This document shows positions 1-8,050 of a DNA stretch of 35,299 nt, piece after piece. Position 1 is the first letter of the stretch; every line of letters starts with the position of its first letter. The stretch covers positions 1 to 35,299 of the forward strand of contig WTGA01000051.1 in assembly GCA_011523765.1 (NCBI GenBank). The letters are read 5' to 3'. The DNA is from Gammaproteobacteria bacterium (GTDB taxonomy: Bacteria; Pseudomonadota; Gammaproteobacteria; Arenicellales; Poriferihabitantaceae). A program made the position numbers and the translations under genes. The notes beneath the pieces are model-generated. The model saw only the letters and a program-made list of their open reading frames with translations. It was not told the DNA's origin and did no database searches.

Positions 1-61
1 GCATTGGCCGGAGGTCCCCCGGGGCTTCGGGCAAAATGACCTGCAGTGGTTCCCGATCCGG

Positions 62-1012
62 TCACTCCGCTGCCTTGCCGCCCCGGATTCGTGCGATCTC
101 GACCAGTCCGTCGTTGAGTTTCCGGCTTAACGTGGAAAAATCCGCCCCCTGGCACATCGCTTCGCAGCCGCTGACCATGGCATCGCGGAGGGCCGGAGTC
201 AGTTCCGGCGCAGTCAGCCGGGTCCAGGGCAGTTCAAGGGCCGGTCCAAACTGGTCCAGGCAATAGGCCATACCGCCTTCCCCCCCGCCGACATGGAATA
301 TTTCGCAGGGGCCCATCAGGGCCCAGCGCGGGCCCGGTCCGTTGACCACGGCCTGGTCAATCTGCTCGACCGTCGCTTCCCCATTGGCCACCATGTGCAG
401 GGCTTCCCGCCAGATGGCTTCCTGCAACCGGGTCGCGATAAATCCGGGGACTTCCTTTTTCATCACCAGCGGAACCTTGCCCGCCGCCTGGTAAAACCGT
501 TCGGCCCAGGCCACGGTGTCGGGATGGGTACTGCGGCCCCCGATCATTTCCACCAGCGGCAGCAGGTAGGGAGGGTTGAACGGATGCGCGACCACCGTGC
601 GTTCGGGAGTGCTGCATTTCGCCTGGATGTCCGACATGGAAAGCCCGGATGTGCTCGAAGCGATGACCGTACGGGGATCCACGATCTCTCCGAGCGTCTT
701 GTACAGGTCCTGTTTGAGTGCCAGGACCTCCGGAATGCTTTCCTGAATGAACTCGGCACCCTCGACTGCTTCTTCCAGGGAGGTGGTCCAGGTGAAGTGG
801 TTCATGGAGGCTCCCCCGGCAAGGCCGATCCTGCACAGGCTGTCCCAGGCGGTCTCCAGCAATGTGGTCAGCGGCCCGATCTCGGAGGCCTCATGCAGGT
901 ATGTGGTGACGTGGTAGCCCCTGGCCAGATAGTGGGCGGTCCAGCCGCCGCCGATGGGGCCGGCACCAATACAGGCAACTTGTTTTACCGCTGCCGGGTC
1001 GTGGTCAATCAT
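62..1012 (-). CDS. L-carnitine dehydrogenase-like 3-hydroxyacyl-CoA dehydrogenase family protein (no thioesterase domain)
   Basis: This is a 316-residue NAD-dependent dehydrogenase of the 3-hydroxyacyl-CoA dehydrogenase fold. It has an N-terminal Rossmann motif G-A-G-P-I-G (about residues 16-21), an HPFNP motif with the catalytic His at 143, and a following Glu at 155. Family members of this length that act on free acids include L-carnitine dehydrogenase, which makes 3-dehydrocarnitine. It resembles the N-terminal half of the fusion at 12257-13732 and shares the W-A-x-M-G and G-G-E-G-G-M segments, but lacks the C-terminal hotdog domain. The ATG at 1012 is preceded by AAGGAGG at good spacing. 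It follows the CaiD-like gene with a 10-base gap, so the two are probably co-transcribed. After its stop a frame beginning with an overlapping GTG (65-63) stays open to the window edge; this may be the next gene, but 61 bases are too few to say. The exact substrate is unknown. Confidence 0.85.
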   Translation of the reverse strand: MIDHDPAAVKQVACIGAGPIGGGWTAHYLARGYHVTTYLHEASEIGPLTTLLETAWDSLCRIGLAGGASMNHFTWTTSLEEAVEGAEFIQESIPEVLALKQDLYKTLGEIVDPRTVIASSTSGLSMSDIQAKCSTPERTVVAHPFNPPYLLPLVEMIGGRSTHPDTVAWAERFYQAAGKVPLVMKKEVPGFIATRLQEAIWREALHMVANGEATVEQIDQAVVNGPGPRWALMGPCEIFHVGGGEGGMAYCLDQFGPALELPWTRLTAPELTPALRDAMVSGCEAMCQGADFSTLSRKLNDGLVEIARIRGGKAAE

Positions 1013-1022
1013 GGGTGCCTCC

Positions 1023-1835
1023 TTACCTGCCCTTGAAATCGGGCTTGCGCTTTTCCACAAACGCCTTGACGCCTTCCCCGGCATCTCCGGAACGCAGCAT
1101 TTCCCGGTACACGGGCAAATCACCGGTTCGCATTTTGTGGAACGAGTTGCGGATGCTTTCACCGTCGGTGGCGCGCAGGACTTCCTTGATGGACTGCAAC
1201 GCCAGAGGGGCGACGTTTGCAAGCTGTTCCGCCCACTCCCGGGCGGAATCCATGAGCCGGTCGGCGGGGACCACCTTGTTGACCAGGCCATAGCGGGCCG
1301 CTTCGGCCGCCGGCATGCGCCGGCCCAGGTACAGCATTTCCAGAGCGATGTTGTAGGGCAGCCTTCGCGGCAGCCGCTGCATCGCACCGGCGTCCGGGAT
1401 GATGCCGAGGGGCAGTTCAGGCAGGGCAAATTCCACATGTTCGGCGGCAATGATCAAATCGCAGGCCAGGGCGATTTCAAACCCCCCGCCAATGGTCAGG
1501 CCGTTGAGCGCGGCGATGACGGGTTTGTTCAGGTCCCAGATCTCGGTGATTCCGGCAAACCCCCCCAGGCTGGCATCTTCATCTTCCCACCAGTTGTCCA
1601 GGTTGATATCACCGCCGTCCAGGGCCTTCAAATCCCAGCCCGCGGAAAATATTCTTTCCCCTGTGGCGGTGATGATACATACCTTCAAATCCGGGTGGTC
1701 CCGGAAGTGGACAAACGCTTCGCCCATTTTCCGGCTGGTCGGCGTGTCGATGGCATTGACCCGGGGGCGGTTGATGGTGATTTCATACAGGGGCCCGTTT
1801 TCCACGGCAATGATGTCCTGGTTTTTCCTGGTCAT
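1023..1835 (-). CDS. CaiD-like enoyl-CoA hydratase (crotonobetainyl-CoA hydratase family)
   Basis: A 270-residue crotonase-fold enzyme. It matches remembered E. coli CaiD closely in the N-terminal half: R-P-x-x-N-A-I-D, M-G-E, F-R-D-x-P-x-L and F-S-A-G-W-D-L-K-A. The two crotonase glutamates are present as E120 in G-G-G-F-E and E140 in A-L-P-E, with the same 20-residue spacing as E111/E131 of CaiD. The family hydrates crotonobetainyl-CoA to L-carnitinyl-CoA. The frame is open further upstream to 1919, but that extension is low complexity and unlike the family, so the ATG at 1835 was chosen. It is the first gene of a two-gene minus-strand unit with the dehydrogenase at 62-1012. A paralogue lies at 17814-18596. 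The substrate could be another enoyl-CoA with a charged tail. Confidence 0.88.
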   Translation of the reverse strand: MTRKNQDIIAVENGPLYEITINRPRVNAIDTPTSRKMGEAFVHFRDHPDLKVCIITATGERIFSAGWDLKALDGGDINLDNWWEDEDASLGGFAGITEIWDLNKPVIAALNGLTIGGGFEIALACDLIIAAEHVEFALPELPLGIIPDAGAMQRLPRRLPYNIALEMLYLGRRMPAAEAARYGLVNKVVPADRLMDSAREWAEQLANVAPLALQSIKEVLRATDGESIRNSFHKMRTGDLPVYREMLRSGDAGEGVKAFVEKRKPDFKGR

Positions 1836-1951
1836 GGCGGTTTTCCGAAGGTTGGAATGGAGTTCTTTGGGTTGGGTGCAAGTTGGCGGCAACCGGGGGA
1901 AAGACCGCAGTGCAGCCATTTGCGGTCCCGGTTTCCCGAAAGCGGTAATCT

Positions 1952-1980
1952 AGCATATTCTGCGGGACCATCCCATTCAA
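1952..1980 (-). promoter_or_regulatory. candidate sigma70 promoter for the CaiD-like/dehydrogenase unit
   Basis: On the minus strand TTGAAT (1980-1975) is followed after 17 bases by TATGCT (1957-1952). The match is 5/6 to the -35 and 4/6 to the -10 consensus. This would leave a leader of about 110 bases before the ATG at 1835. It is a sequence match only. Confidence 0.4.
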
Positions 1981-2009
1981 GACATTCGACCGCAATTGGG
2001 CAGGAGCGG

Positions 2010-2040
2010 TTGCCGGAACCCCGCTCGAGTGGAGTATGAT
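2010..2040 (+). promoter_or_regulatory. candidate promoter for the acyl-CoA dehydrogenase at 2073
   Basis: TTGCCG at 2010-2015 and TATGAT at 2035-2040 are separated by 19 bases, slightly long for sigma70. The -10 lies 32 bases before the ATG. Together with the minus-strand candidate at 1952-1980 it would make this 237-base gap a divergent control region. Confidence 0.3.
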
Positions 2041-2072
2041 AGTCCCTGTGTCAACATTGCTGATTGAATAGT

Positions 2073-3233
2073 ATGGACTACCCCTTGACTGAAGAACAAC
2101 GCATGCTGGTGGAATCCATCCGTATTTTCCGGGAACAGGAACTGGCCCCCTACGAGGCAGAAGTGGACCGGACGGGAGAGGTACCCCGGGAACTGGGCGC
2201 ACAAATCAAGCGCAGGGCTCTCGAAATGGGGTTGTACGCGCCCAACCTGCCTGAATCCATAGGCGGCGGAGGCCTGGATTACAAATGCCTGGCCCTGTTC
2301 GAACGCGAACTCGGCAAGACCAGTTACGGCCTGCATGGGTTCATTCACCGTCCATCGGAAATTCTCATGGGCTGCAGGGGGGAACAGGTGGATGAATACC
2401 TGCTCCCCTGTGTCACAGGAGACAAGAAAGAGGTCTTTGCGCTGACCGAACCCGGTGCCGGTTCGGATATCATGTCCATGCAGACCCGGGCAACCCGGTC
2501 CGGGGATGAATTCGTGATCAACGGCCGGAAACATTTTATCAGCAGTCCGGTGATGCCGGATTTCGCGATTCTGTTTGCCCAAACGGGCGTCACGCAAACA
2601 CCGAAAGGAGAACGCAAACTGGTGACCGGCTTCCTCGTGGATGCGGGGACACCCGGGTTCGCCATCGAGCGGGGCCCCCGGTGTGCGGCCCAGAGAGCCT
2701 ATCACACCTGGCAGTTGACGTTTGACCGCTGCCGGGTGAACGAAAGCAAGATCCTGGGTGAAGAACACCGGGGGTTTGAGCTTGCCGATGAATGGCTGCG
2801 GATGGGCCGGGTCTGGGTGGCCGCCGCGGCCTGTGGAAAGATGGAGCGCCTGATCGATCTGGCTGCAGCCTGGGCCGCGGAGCGCAAGCAGTTCGGTCAG
2901 TCCATCGGCCGTTTCCAGGGAACCTCTTTCAAACTGGCCGACATGTCGGTGGACCTCAAGGCGGCGGACCTGCTTGTCATGGATGCCGCGGACAAGGCAG
3001 ACCGGGGGTGCATGCGCAATGAAGATGCCGCCATCGCCAAGCTGTTCGCGTCCGAAGCGGTGGGCAGGGCGGCGGACCGCACGATCCAGATTTATGGCGG
3101 AATGGGGTTGATGGAGGACTTGCCCATCGAACGGCTCTGGAGGGATGCCCGGCTGGACCGGATCTGGGATGGCACCTCGGAGATACAGCGGCACATCATT
3201 TCCAGGGCCCTGTTGAGAGCGTACGGGGGATGA
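2073..3233 (+). CDS. acyl-CoA dehydrogenase family protein with Asp at the usual catalytic Glu position
   Basis: A 386-residue flavoprotein dehydrogenase of normal length. Recognisable segments are T-E-P-G-A-G-S-D (FAD/substrate loop), R-K-Q-F-G-Q-S-I-G-R-F-Q in the C-terminal helical domain, and Q-I-Y-G-G-M-G. Such enzymes make the 2,3-double bond in an acyl-CoA and pass electrons to ETF; in this setting gamma-butyrobetainyl-CoA or a similar betaine thioester is a reasonable substrate (inference). The C-terminal motif reads I-W-D-G-T-S-E-I-Q, with D366 where most relatives have the base Glu. The alternative Glu site used by isovaleryl-CoA dehydrogenase is also not seen. The paralogue at 14549-15712 has E366. 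The ATG at 2073 was chosen; an in-frame TTG at 2064 is also possible, and no clear ribosome binding site precedes either. Confidence 0.87.
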   Translation: MDYPLTEEQRMLVESIRIFREQELAPYEAEVDRTGEVPRELGAQIKRRALEMGLYAPNLPESIGGGGLDYKCLALFERELGKTSYGLHGFIHRPSEILMGCRGEQVDEYLLPCVTGDKKEVFALTEPGAGSDIMSMQTRATRSGDEFVINGRKHFISSPVMPDFAILFAQTGVTQTPKGERKLVTGFLVDAGTPGFAIERGPRCAAQRAYHTWQLTFDRCRVNESKILGEEHRGFELADEWLRMGRVWVAAAACGKMERLIDLAAAWAAERKQFGQSIGRFQGTSFKLADMSVDLKAADLLVMDAADKADRGCMRNEDAAIAKLFASEAVGRAADRTIQIYGGMGLMEDLPIERLWRDARLDRIWDGTSEIQRHIISRALLRAYGG

Positions 3234-3402
3234 AACCCGGTGTGGAGGGGCAGGGTGGTTTTTCTGTTCCGCCGACGGGAGGTGCCATGCAATGGTGAAT
3301 GTCCGGGCCACAGCCGGCACAACAGGGGAAACACAACCTCCATGGCTGGAGTGGGTCGAGGGCCGGGCAAGGGGGGTTGACAACATGGATACTCGTGACA
3401 GG

Positions 3403-3418
3403 AAGAATGCAAATTCTT
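3403..3418. repeat. 16-base inverted repeat overlapping the transporter promoter
   Basis: AAGAAT, four bases GCAA, then ATTCTT form a perfect 6-bp dyad. It touches the first two bases of the candidate -35 at 3417-3422, a position typical of an operator. No regulator gene is present in the window to pair it with. Confidence 0.35.
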
Positions 3419-3445
3419 GCCAAAAGGCCCGGATATCGGTATATA
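3417..3445 (+). promoter_or_regulatory. candidate sigma70 promoter for the betaine transporter genes
   Basis: TTGCCA (3417-3422), a 17-base spacer and TATATA (3440-3445) give 5/6 and 4/6 matches to consensus. The start codon at 3513 would follow a leader of about 60 bases. A second TTGACA at 3377-3382 has no partner -10 at the right distance. Confidence 0.45.
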
Positions 3446-3512
3446 TCCCGGCATACGCCACACATTGACTGGAGACCGGACCTGGATGGCAGCATTTTCT
3501 GGAAGAGCAGGG

Positions 3513-5603
3513 ATGTCTTTGACCCGAAACCTGAAAGTGGGTTTTGTCGCGCTTTGTCTGGCCGGATTCGTGGTTTCCCTGGCCGTGGTCAGCAATGTGG
3601 AAGAGGTGTCCTCCTTTCCGGAATCCATCTCTGAGCCGTTTGAATTTGAACAGTGGGTCAATGATGCGGAAGACTGGCTGAAGAAGAATTTCCGCTGGTT
3701 TACGCGCCTGATCGCCGGAGGCATCGAAGAGGCCCTCTATTTCGTTGAGGATTTTCTCGCGGACTCCCCGTGGTTGTTCATTCTGATGCTGCTGGTACTG
3801 CCCGCCCTGGCGTATGGTGGTCTTCCATTGGCGATTCTGGCGCTGGTGGGAGGAATGTTCTGGGGGGCGGTCGGCATGTGGGAAGCCAGCATGCAGACCC
3901 TGGCGCTTATGGGCATGTCGGTCATCCTGTCGGTCATCTTTGGTGTGATGCTGGGTATCCTGTGTTCACAAAGCGACCGTTTTGAAGCGATCCTCAGGCC
4001 GGTCCTGGATACCATGCAGACGATGCCGGCTTTTGTCTACCTGCTGCCCGCCGTTTTCTTTTTCGGCATCGGGGGTCCCCCGGCAATCATGGCGACCATG
4101 ATCTATGCACTTCCGCCGGTCGTCAGGCTGACCAACCTGGGAATCCGGCAGATTTCCCACGAAACCATTGAAGCGGCCAGTTCCTTCGGTGCGACCCGGG
4201 TCCAGATGCTTTTCAAGGTCCAGATTCCCATGTCCCTGCCCAGTATCATGCTCGGTATCAACCAGACCATCATGATGGCCCTGGGGCTGGTGGTGCTGGC
4301 CACGTTTATCGGTGCGGAAGGGTTGGGTGCGGAGGTCTGGAAGGCGATTTCCAAGCTCAAGGTCGGCTGGTCCCTGGAAGGGGGGCTGTGCATCGTGTTC
4401 ATGGCGATTCTTTTTGACCGGCTCAGCCTGGCGATGGGACGGCCGAAAGACAGGATTCCCGTAAACAGCATTCCATTCCATCTGCTGCCGCAGTCGTGGG
4501 ATGCGCGCCCCTGGGCCGTGGCGGTTGAACGGGTCATTGGCATGTTCTGGAATGCCGTCGCATCCCTTTTCGGCCTGCTGGTGAACGGCCTTGCCCGTGC
4601 AGCCGGGAAGGTGGCCGGGGTGTTCGGCCGGTACCGGGGCCGGCAGGTGCACGCTTTCATTGCCAACCGGTTATTCCTGTTCGGCAGTCTTCTGTTCCTG
4701 GTTGCCATGCTGCTGTACGAATGGCTTGGACCCGGGATCGGGGCGTATCCCGAGTCCATGCGGATCGGAATTCGCAAGCCGATCGATGAAGCCGTGATGT
4801 GGTTGACGGTCAATCCGGCCTTTACGGCCTTCACCAAGGGCATGCGGTCGGTCATCTACCTGTATATGCTCCATCCCCTGGACACCTACCTGACCCATCT
4901 GCCCTGGTATGTGGTGGTCATCGTGCTTGGTATCGTAAGCTGGGTATCCGTTGGCAGGAATTTCGGCATGGCCTGTATTGCCCTGTTGATCTTTATCGGG
5001 GCAGTCGACCTGTGGGCTGAAGCCATGCTGACGCTCTCGTCGGTCCTGGTTTCGGTCATGATCTGCTTCCTGTTCGGATTGCCCTTGGGGATTGCAGCGG
5101 CAACCAGCAGGCGGTTTGACATGCTGCTTCGTCCGGTGCTGGATGCCATGCAGACCATGCCGAGCTTCGTTTACCTGATTCCGGTCCTGATGTTCTTTGG
5201 CGGAAACATCGTCTCGGCCGTCATTGCGACGGTCGTGTACGCCATGCCCCCGGTCATACGGCTGACTACGCTGGGGATCTCGCAGATTCCCGTCACCTAT
5301 ACGGAGGTTTCCTCTTCCTTTGGGGGGACCACGCTGCAGACCCTGAGGAAGGTCAGGCTGCCCATGGCACTGCCCAGTATCATGCTCGGCCTGAATCAGG
5401 CGGTGATGATGGCCCTGGCAATGCAGGTGGTGACCCCCCTGATCGGGGGCGGGGGTCTCGGCCGGGAGGTATTCAATGCCTTGAATACCTCCAATACGGG
5501 TTATGGTCTGGCCGCCGGTACCGGTATTGTGCTGCTTGCCATCATTCTGGACCGGTTGAGCCAGGCATGGACCCAGACGCAGCGCAAGGCACTGGGGGGG
5601 TAG
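3513..5603 (+). CDS. betaine/carnitine-type ABC transporter permease with two tandem permease domains
   Basis: A 696-residue inner-membrane protein made of two ProW/OpuAB-type permease domains in tandem. Each repeat contains R-P-V-L-D-x-M-Q-T-M-P-x-F-V-Y-L and a cytoplasmic coupling loop (E-A-A-S-S-F-G near 4170; the variant E-V-S-S-S-F-G near 5308). An N-terminal TM segment and extra hydrophobic helices link the halves. ProW relatives normally have one domain and form homodimers, so this protein could supply the whole transmembrane pore alone. Large two-domain permeases of this kind are known for marine importers of trimethylamine N-oxide and betaines. The ATG at 3513 was chosen because it begins directly before the first TM segment and follows a purine-rich GGAAGAGCAGGG; an ATG at 3486 is possible. 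The binding protein and ATPase follow downstream. Confidence 0.9.
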   Translation: MSLTRNLKVGFVALCLAGFVVSLAVVSNVEEVSSFPESISEPFEFEQWVNDAEDWLKKNFRWFTRLIAGGIEEALYFVEDFLADSPWLFILMLLVLPALAYGGLPLAILALVGGMFWGAVGMWEASMQTLALMGMSVILSVIFGVMLGILCSQSDRFEAILRPVLDTMQTMPAFVYLLPAVFFFGIGGPPAIMATMIYALPPVVRLTNLGIRQISHETIEAASSFGATRVQMLFKVQIPMSLPSIMLGINQTIMMALGLVVLATFIGAEGLGAEVWKAISKLKVGWSLEGGLCIVFMAILFDRLSLAMGRPKDRIPVNSIPFHLLPQSWDARPWAVAVERVIGMFWNAVASLFGLLVNGLARAAGKVAGVFGRYRGRQVHAFIANRLFLFGSLLFLVAMLLYEWLGPGIGAYPESMRIGIRKPIDEAVMWLTVNPAFTAFTKGMRSVIYLYMLHPLDTYLTHLPWYVVVIVLGIVSWVSVGRNFGMACIALLIFIGAVDLWAEAMLTLSSVLVSVMICFLFGLPLGIAAATSRRFDMLLRPVLDAMQTMPSFVYLIPVLMFFGGNIVSAVIATVVYAMPPVIRLTTLGISQIPVTYTEVSSSFGGTTLQTLRKVRLPMALPSIMLGLNQAVMMALAMQVVTPLIGGGGLGREVFNALNTSNTGYGLAAGTGIVLLAIILDRLSQAWTQTQRKALGG

Positions 5604-5655
5604 TCGGGGAAAAGGGATGAGCGGCTGCGTTTTGAATCTTTCCACATCCGGCATG

Positions 5656-5683
5656 AACCACCCCACCCTGCATAGTGGTGGTT
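5656..5683 (+). terminator. hairpin between permease and binding protein genes
   Basis: AACCACC (5656-5662) pairs with GGTGGTT (5677-5683) around a 14-base loop, followed by a T-rich stretch. It could end or attenuate transcription after the permease. The AT-rich segment just downstream (about 5700-5740) may hold a separate promoter for the binding protein, but I cannot define its boxes. Confidence 0.35.
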
Positions 5684-5768
5684 TGCTTCTTGTTTGAACC
5701 TTTGCCCTGCTATATATTTGGAATTTCGATGTTATGTTAAAGTGCCTGAACTACACTTGGAGACAACC

Positions 5769-6704
5769 ATGGACCTGAATACCCTTTTTAAATCTTTCCT
5801 GGGCAGTATTTTCGCCGTGATGTTCCTCGGAAGCGCGGTGACTGCCAATGCGGGTGGCCAGCTGACCTCCCCAATCCCTGACTGGACGGGCGGGGCAGTG
5901 ACCTGCAAGGTGGCCCAGCTCATTCTGGAAAATGAACTGGACTATGAAGTCAAAACGGTCAGCATGCCTGCCGGCGCGAATGTATGGGAAGCCCTGGCCG
6001 CCGGGGACATGGATTATGCCTGTGAAGGCTGGCCTTCGTACAACAGCTCAAAGGAAATCATGATGAAGGAATATGGGGGCGATGGGTCGGTCGTCAAACT
6101 GGGCAATGTTGGCGTCATCGGCAACTCGACCTATTATGTCCCCCGGTATTTCATCGATGAAGTCGCCCCTGACCTGAAATCCTACGCGCAGCTGAACCAG
6201 TACAAGGAGCATTTCGCCACCCTGGAAACGGGTGGGAAAGGACGTTTGATCGCCTGCCCCACTCCGGCATGGGAATGCGATGACCAAAAGCGGCTGGACC
6301 TGCTGGGGGTTGATTTCGTGGCGGTTGAACTCGGTACGGAAGCCGCGTCCTGGGCAGAAGCCCAGGGGGCGTATGCGAGGAAGGAACCGTTTCTGCTGTA
6401 TGCCTGGGAGCCCCACTGGATCCATGCCGCGCTGGACCTGGTTCCGATCGAATTGCCGGCCCATGACCTGGAAAAGTGGCCGGCTACCGGATGGGCGGAG
6501 GATGTCACCTGGAACTATGGAAACCCTGATTTTGCAAAGGAAAACCCGGATGCCGCGGCATTGCTTGGCAACATGAATCTTACCAACAGTGAGCAGGCCA
6601 AGATGATTCTGGCCGTGGATGAAGACGGCAGGGATATCGACGAGGTGGTGGCTGAATGGCTGGCGGCCAACGAAGATATCTGGCGGCTCTGGTTGCAGCA
6701 ATAG
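5769..6704 (+). CDS. periplasmic quaternary-amine (OpuAC-type) substrate-binding protein
   Basis: A 311-residue secreted solute-binding protein. Residues 1 to about 28 form a signal peptide: a Lys near residue 8, a hydrophobic core, then A-N-A before G-G. The mature part has the type of fold that binds glycine betaine, carnitine, choline or trimethylamine N-oxide in an aromatic cage. Tryptophans occur in P-D-W-T-G, N-V-W-E-A, C-E-G-W-P-S, P-A-W-E-C, Y-A-W-E-P-H-W and A-T-G-W-A-E. Several of these are candidates for cation-pi contacts with a trimethylammonium group. The ATG at 5769 has GGAG six bases before the spacer end and fits the signal peptide; upstream in-frame codons would bury the signal sequence. 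It lies between permease and ATPase genes and ends at a hairpin. The ligand is not certain. Confidence 0.9.
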   Translation: MDLNTLFKSFLGSIFAVMFLGSAVTANAGGQLTSPIPDWTGGAVTCKVAQLILENELDYEVKTVSMPAGANVWEALAAGDMDYACEGWPSYNSSKEIMMKEYGGDGSVVKLGNVGVIGNSTYYVPRYFIDEVAPDLKSYAQLNQYKEHFATLETGGKGRLIACPTPAWECDDQKRLDLLGVDFVAVELGTEAASWAEAQGAYARKEPFLLYAWEPHWIHAALDLVPIELPAHDLEKWPATGWAEDVTWNYGNPDFAKENPDAAALLGNMNLTNSEQAKMILAVDEDGRDIDEVVAEWLAANEDIWRLWLQQ

Positions 6705-6734
6705 TCTCCAGGCAGGAGATTCAAACGCCCCATG

Positions 6735-6762
6735 GGAAAACCCCGGTTACACGGGGTTTTCC
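6735..6762 (+). terminator. strong stem-loop after the binding-protein gene
   Basis: GGAAAACCCCG and CGGGGTTTTCC form a perfect 11-bp stem around the six-base loop GTTACA, 30 bases after the stop codon. The A-tract on the left and T-tract on the right make it a bidirectional-type intrinsic terminator or an mRNA-stabilising structure, which would raise binding-protein levels relative to the ATPase. Confidence 0.65.
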
Positions 6763-6889
6763 TTGTTGGCTCCCGCCTTGTGACCGCTGTCATCCGTGAG
6801 AGCGGTTCTGGTCATCGAGCCATGTCAAGATGCAACCGGCTGATCTGCATGCTTTGTACCCTGAAAACCCCGACCGGAACCGTCCAGAC

Positions 6890-7918
6890 ATGAATCCCCC
6901 GGCAAAGATCGTTTGCAATCACATCTGGAAGATTTTCGGCCCGAATCCGGAGAGTACGTTGAAGGGACTGGATCGTGCACTGACCCGGGCGCAGATACTG
7001 GAACAAACCGGGCATGTCGTGGGGGTCCGGGACATGTCCTTCAGGGTCGAACAGGGAGAGACCTTTGTGGTGATGGGTCTTTCCGGGAGCGGGAAGTCGA
7101 CGCTGGTGCGTTGCCTGCATCGGCTGATCGAACCCACGGCCGGTGAAGTGCTGATTGACGGGGAAGATGTCACCAGGATGAAGGAAAGCGAACTCATTGA
7201 ACTCCGTCGCAACAAGATGAGCATGGTCTTCCAGCATTTTGGCCTGTTTCCGCATCGCAGGGTCGTGGACAACATTGCATTCGGACTGGAAATCCGGGGC
7301 GCAGGGAAACCGGAACGGACTGAAAAAGCCATGGAAGTGCTGGAAATGGTGGGCCTTGGAGGGTGGGAGAATCACTACCCGCGGGAATTGTCCGGAGGCA
7401 TGCAGCAGCGGGTGGGTCTTGCGCGGGCGATGGCGGTGGACCCGGAAATCCTGATCTTTGACGAACCATTCAGTGCCCTGGACCCCTTGATCCGACGGGA
7501 GATGCAGGATGAATTGCTGAGCCTCCAGAAGCGGGTGCAAAAAACCATGGTATTCATTACCCATGATTTTCTCGAAGCAATCAAGATGGGCGATCACATT
7601 GCCATCATGAAAGACGGTGAAACCTCCCAGATCGGTACGCCGGAAGAACTGGTTGCCTCCCCGGCGGATGACTACGTGAGGGAGTTCACGGAAGATGTGC
7701 CGAGATACAAGGTGCTCAGCGTCGGCAAGGTCATGAAAGCGGTTTCTTCCGTGAACCTGAACGATAACCCGGTGGTCAAGGAAAGTGCCAAGCTCGATAC
7801 GCTGATTGACCTGGCATCGGATTCCGCCGTGCCGCTTGCCGTGGTCGACAGCGAGGGGCAGCTCGTGGGCGAAATCAACCAGTCCATGATGCTCAAGGCG
7901 ATGAACAGCAAGAGCTGA
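6890..7918 (+). CDS. betaine/carnitine-type ABC transporter ATP-binding protein (ProV/OpuAA family)
   Basis: A 342-residue ATPase that powers the importer. It shows Walker A (G-L-S-G-S-G-K-S-T), a Q-loop in V-F-Q-H-F-G, the signature L-S-G-G-M-Q-Q-R, Walker B I-L-I-F-D-E-P with the D-loop S-A-L-D, and the switch His in F-I-T-H-D. As in ProV, about 45 residues precede Walker A, including K-I-F-G and the segment A-Q-I-L-E-Q-T-G. The C-terminal extension (about residue 265 on) resembles the CBS-like tail that senses ionic strength in OpuA, but looks short for a full pair of CBS domains. The ATG at 6890 gives the family-like N-terminus; an ATG at 6830 would add 20 unlike residues. The unusual order permease, binding protein, ATPase, with a hairpin before this gene, suggests separately tuned expression. 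Confidence 0.9.
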   Translation: MNPPAKIVCNHIWKIFGPNPESTLKGLDRALTRAQILEQTGHVVGVRDMSFRVEQGETFVVMGLSGSGKSTLVRCLHRLIEPTAGEVLIDGEDVTRMKESELIELRRNKMSMVFQHFGLFPHRRVVDNIAFGLEIRGAGKPERTEKAMEVLEMVGLGGWENHYPRELSGGMQQRVGLARAMAVDPEILIFDEPFSALDPLIRREMQDELLSLQKRVQKTMVFITHDFLEAIKMGDHIAIMKDGETSQIGTPEELVASPADDYVREFTEDVPRYKVLSVGKVMKAVSSVNLNDNPVVKESAKLDTLIDLASDSAVPLAVVDSEGQLVGEINQSMMLKAMNSKS

Positions 7919-8050
7919 TGGTCGTGTCTGCAGGCATGGGTTTCGACCGGAGCTCCCGGATATTTTGCACGCCTTGACCCCGAACGGACGCCGCAGCCGG
8001 GAACCCGGGTTCACCGGGAAGGGAGCGGCCGGCAACCCAGGAAAACGATC

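Noticed and set aside
1..61. Possible start of a further minus-strand gene (overlapping GTG at 65)
   Set aside because: Only about 20 codons are visible and two frames are open, so no gene can be supported.
3377..3382. TTGACA as the -35 of the transporter promoter
   Set aside because: No acceptable -10 lies 16-18 bases downstream; the TTGCCA/TATATA pair further on is better.
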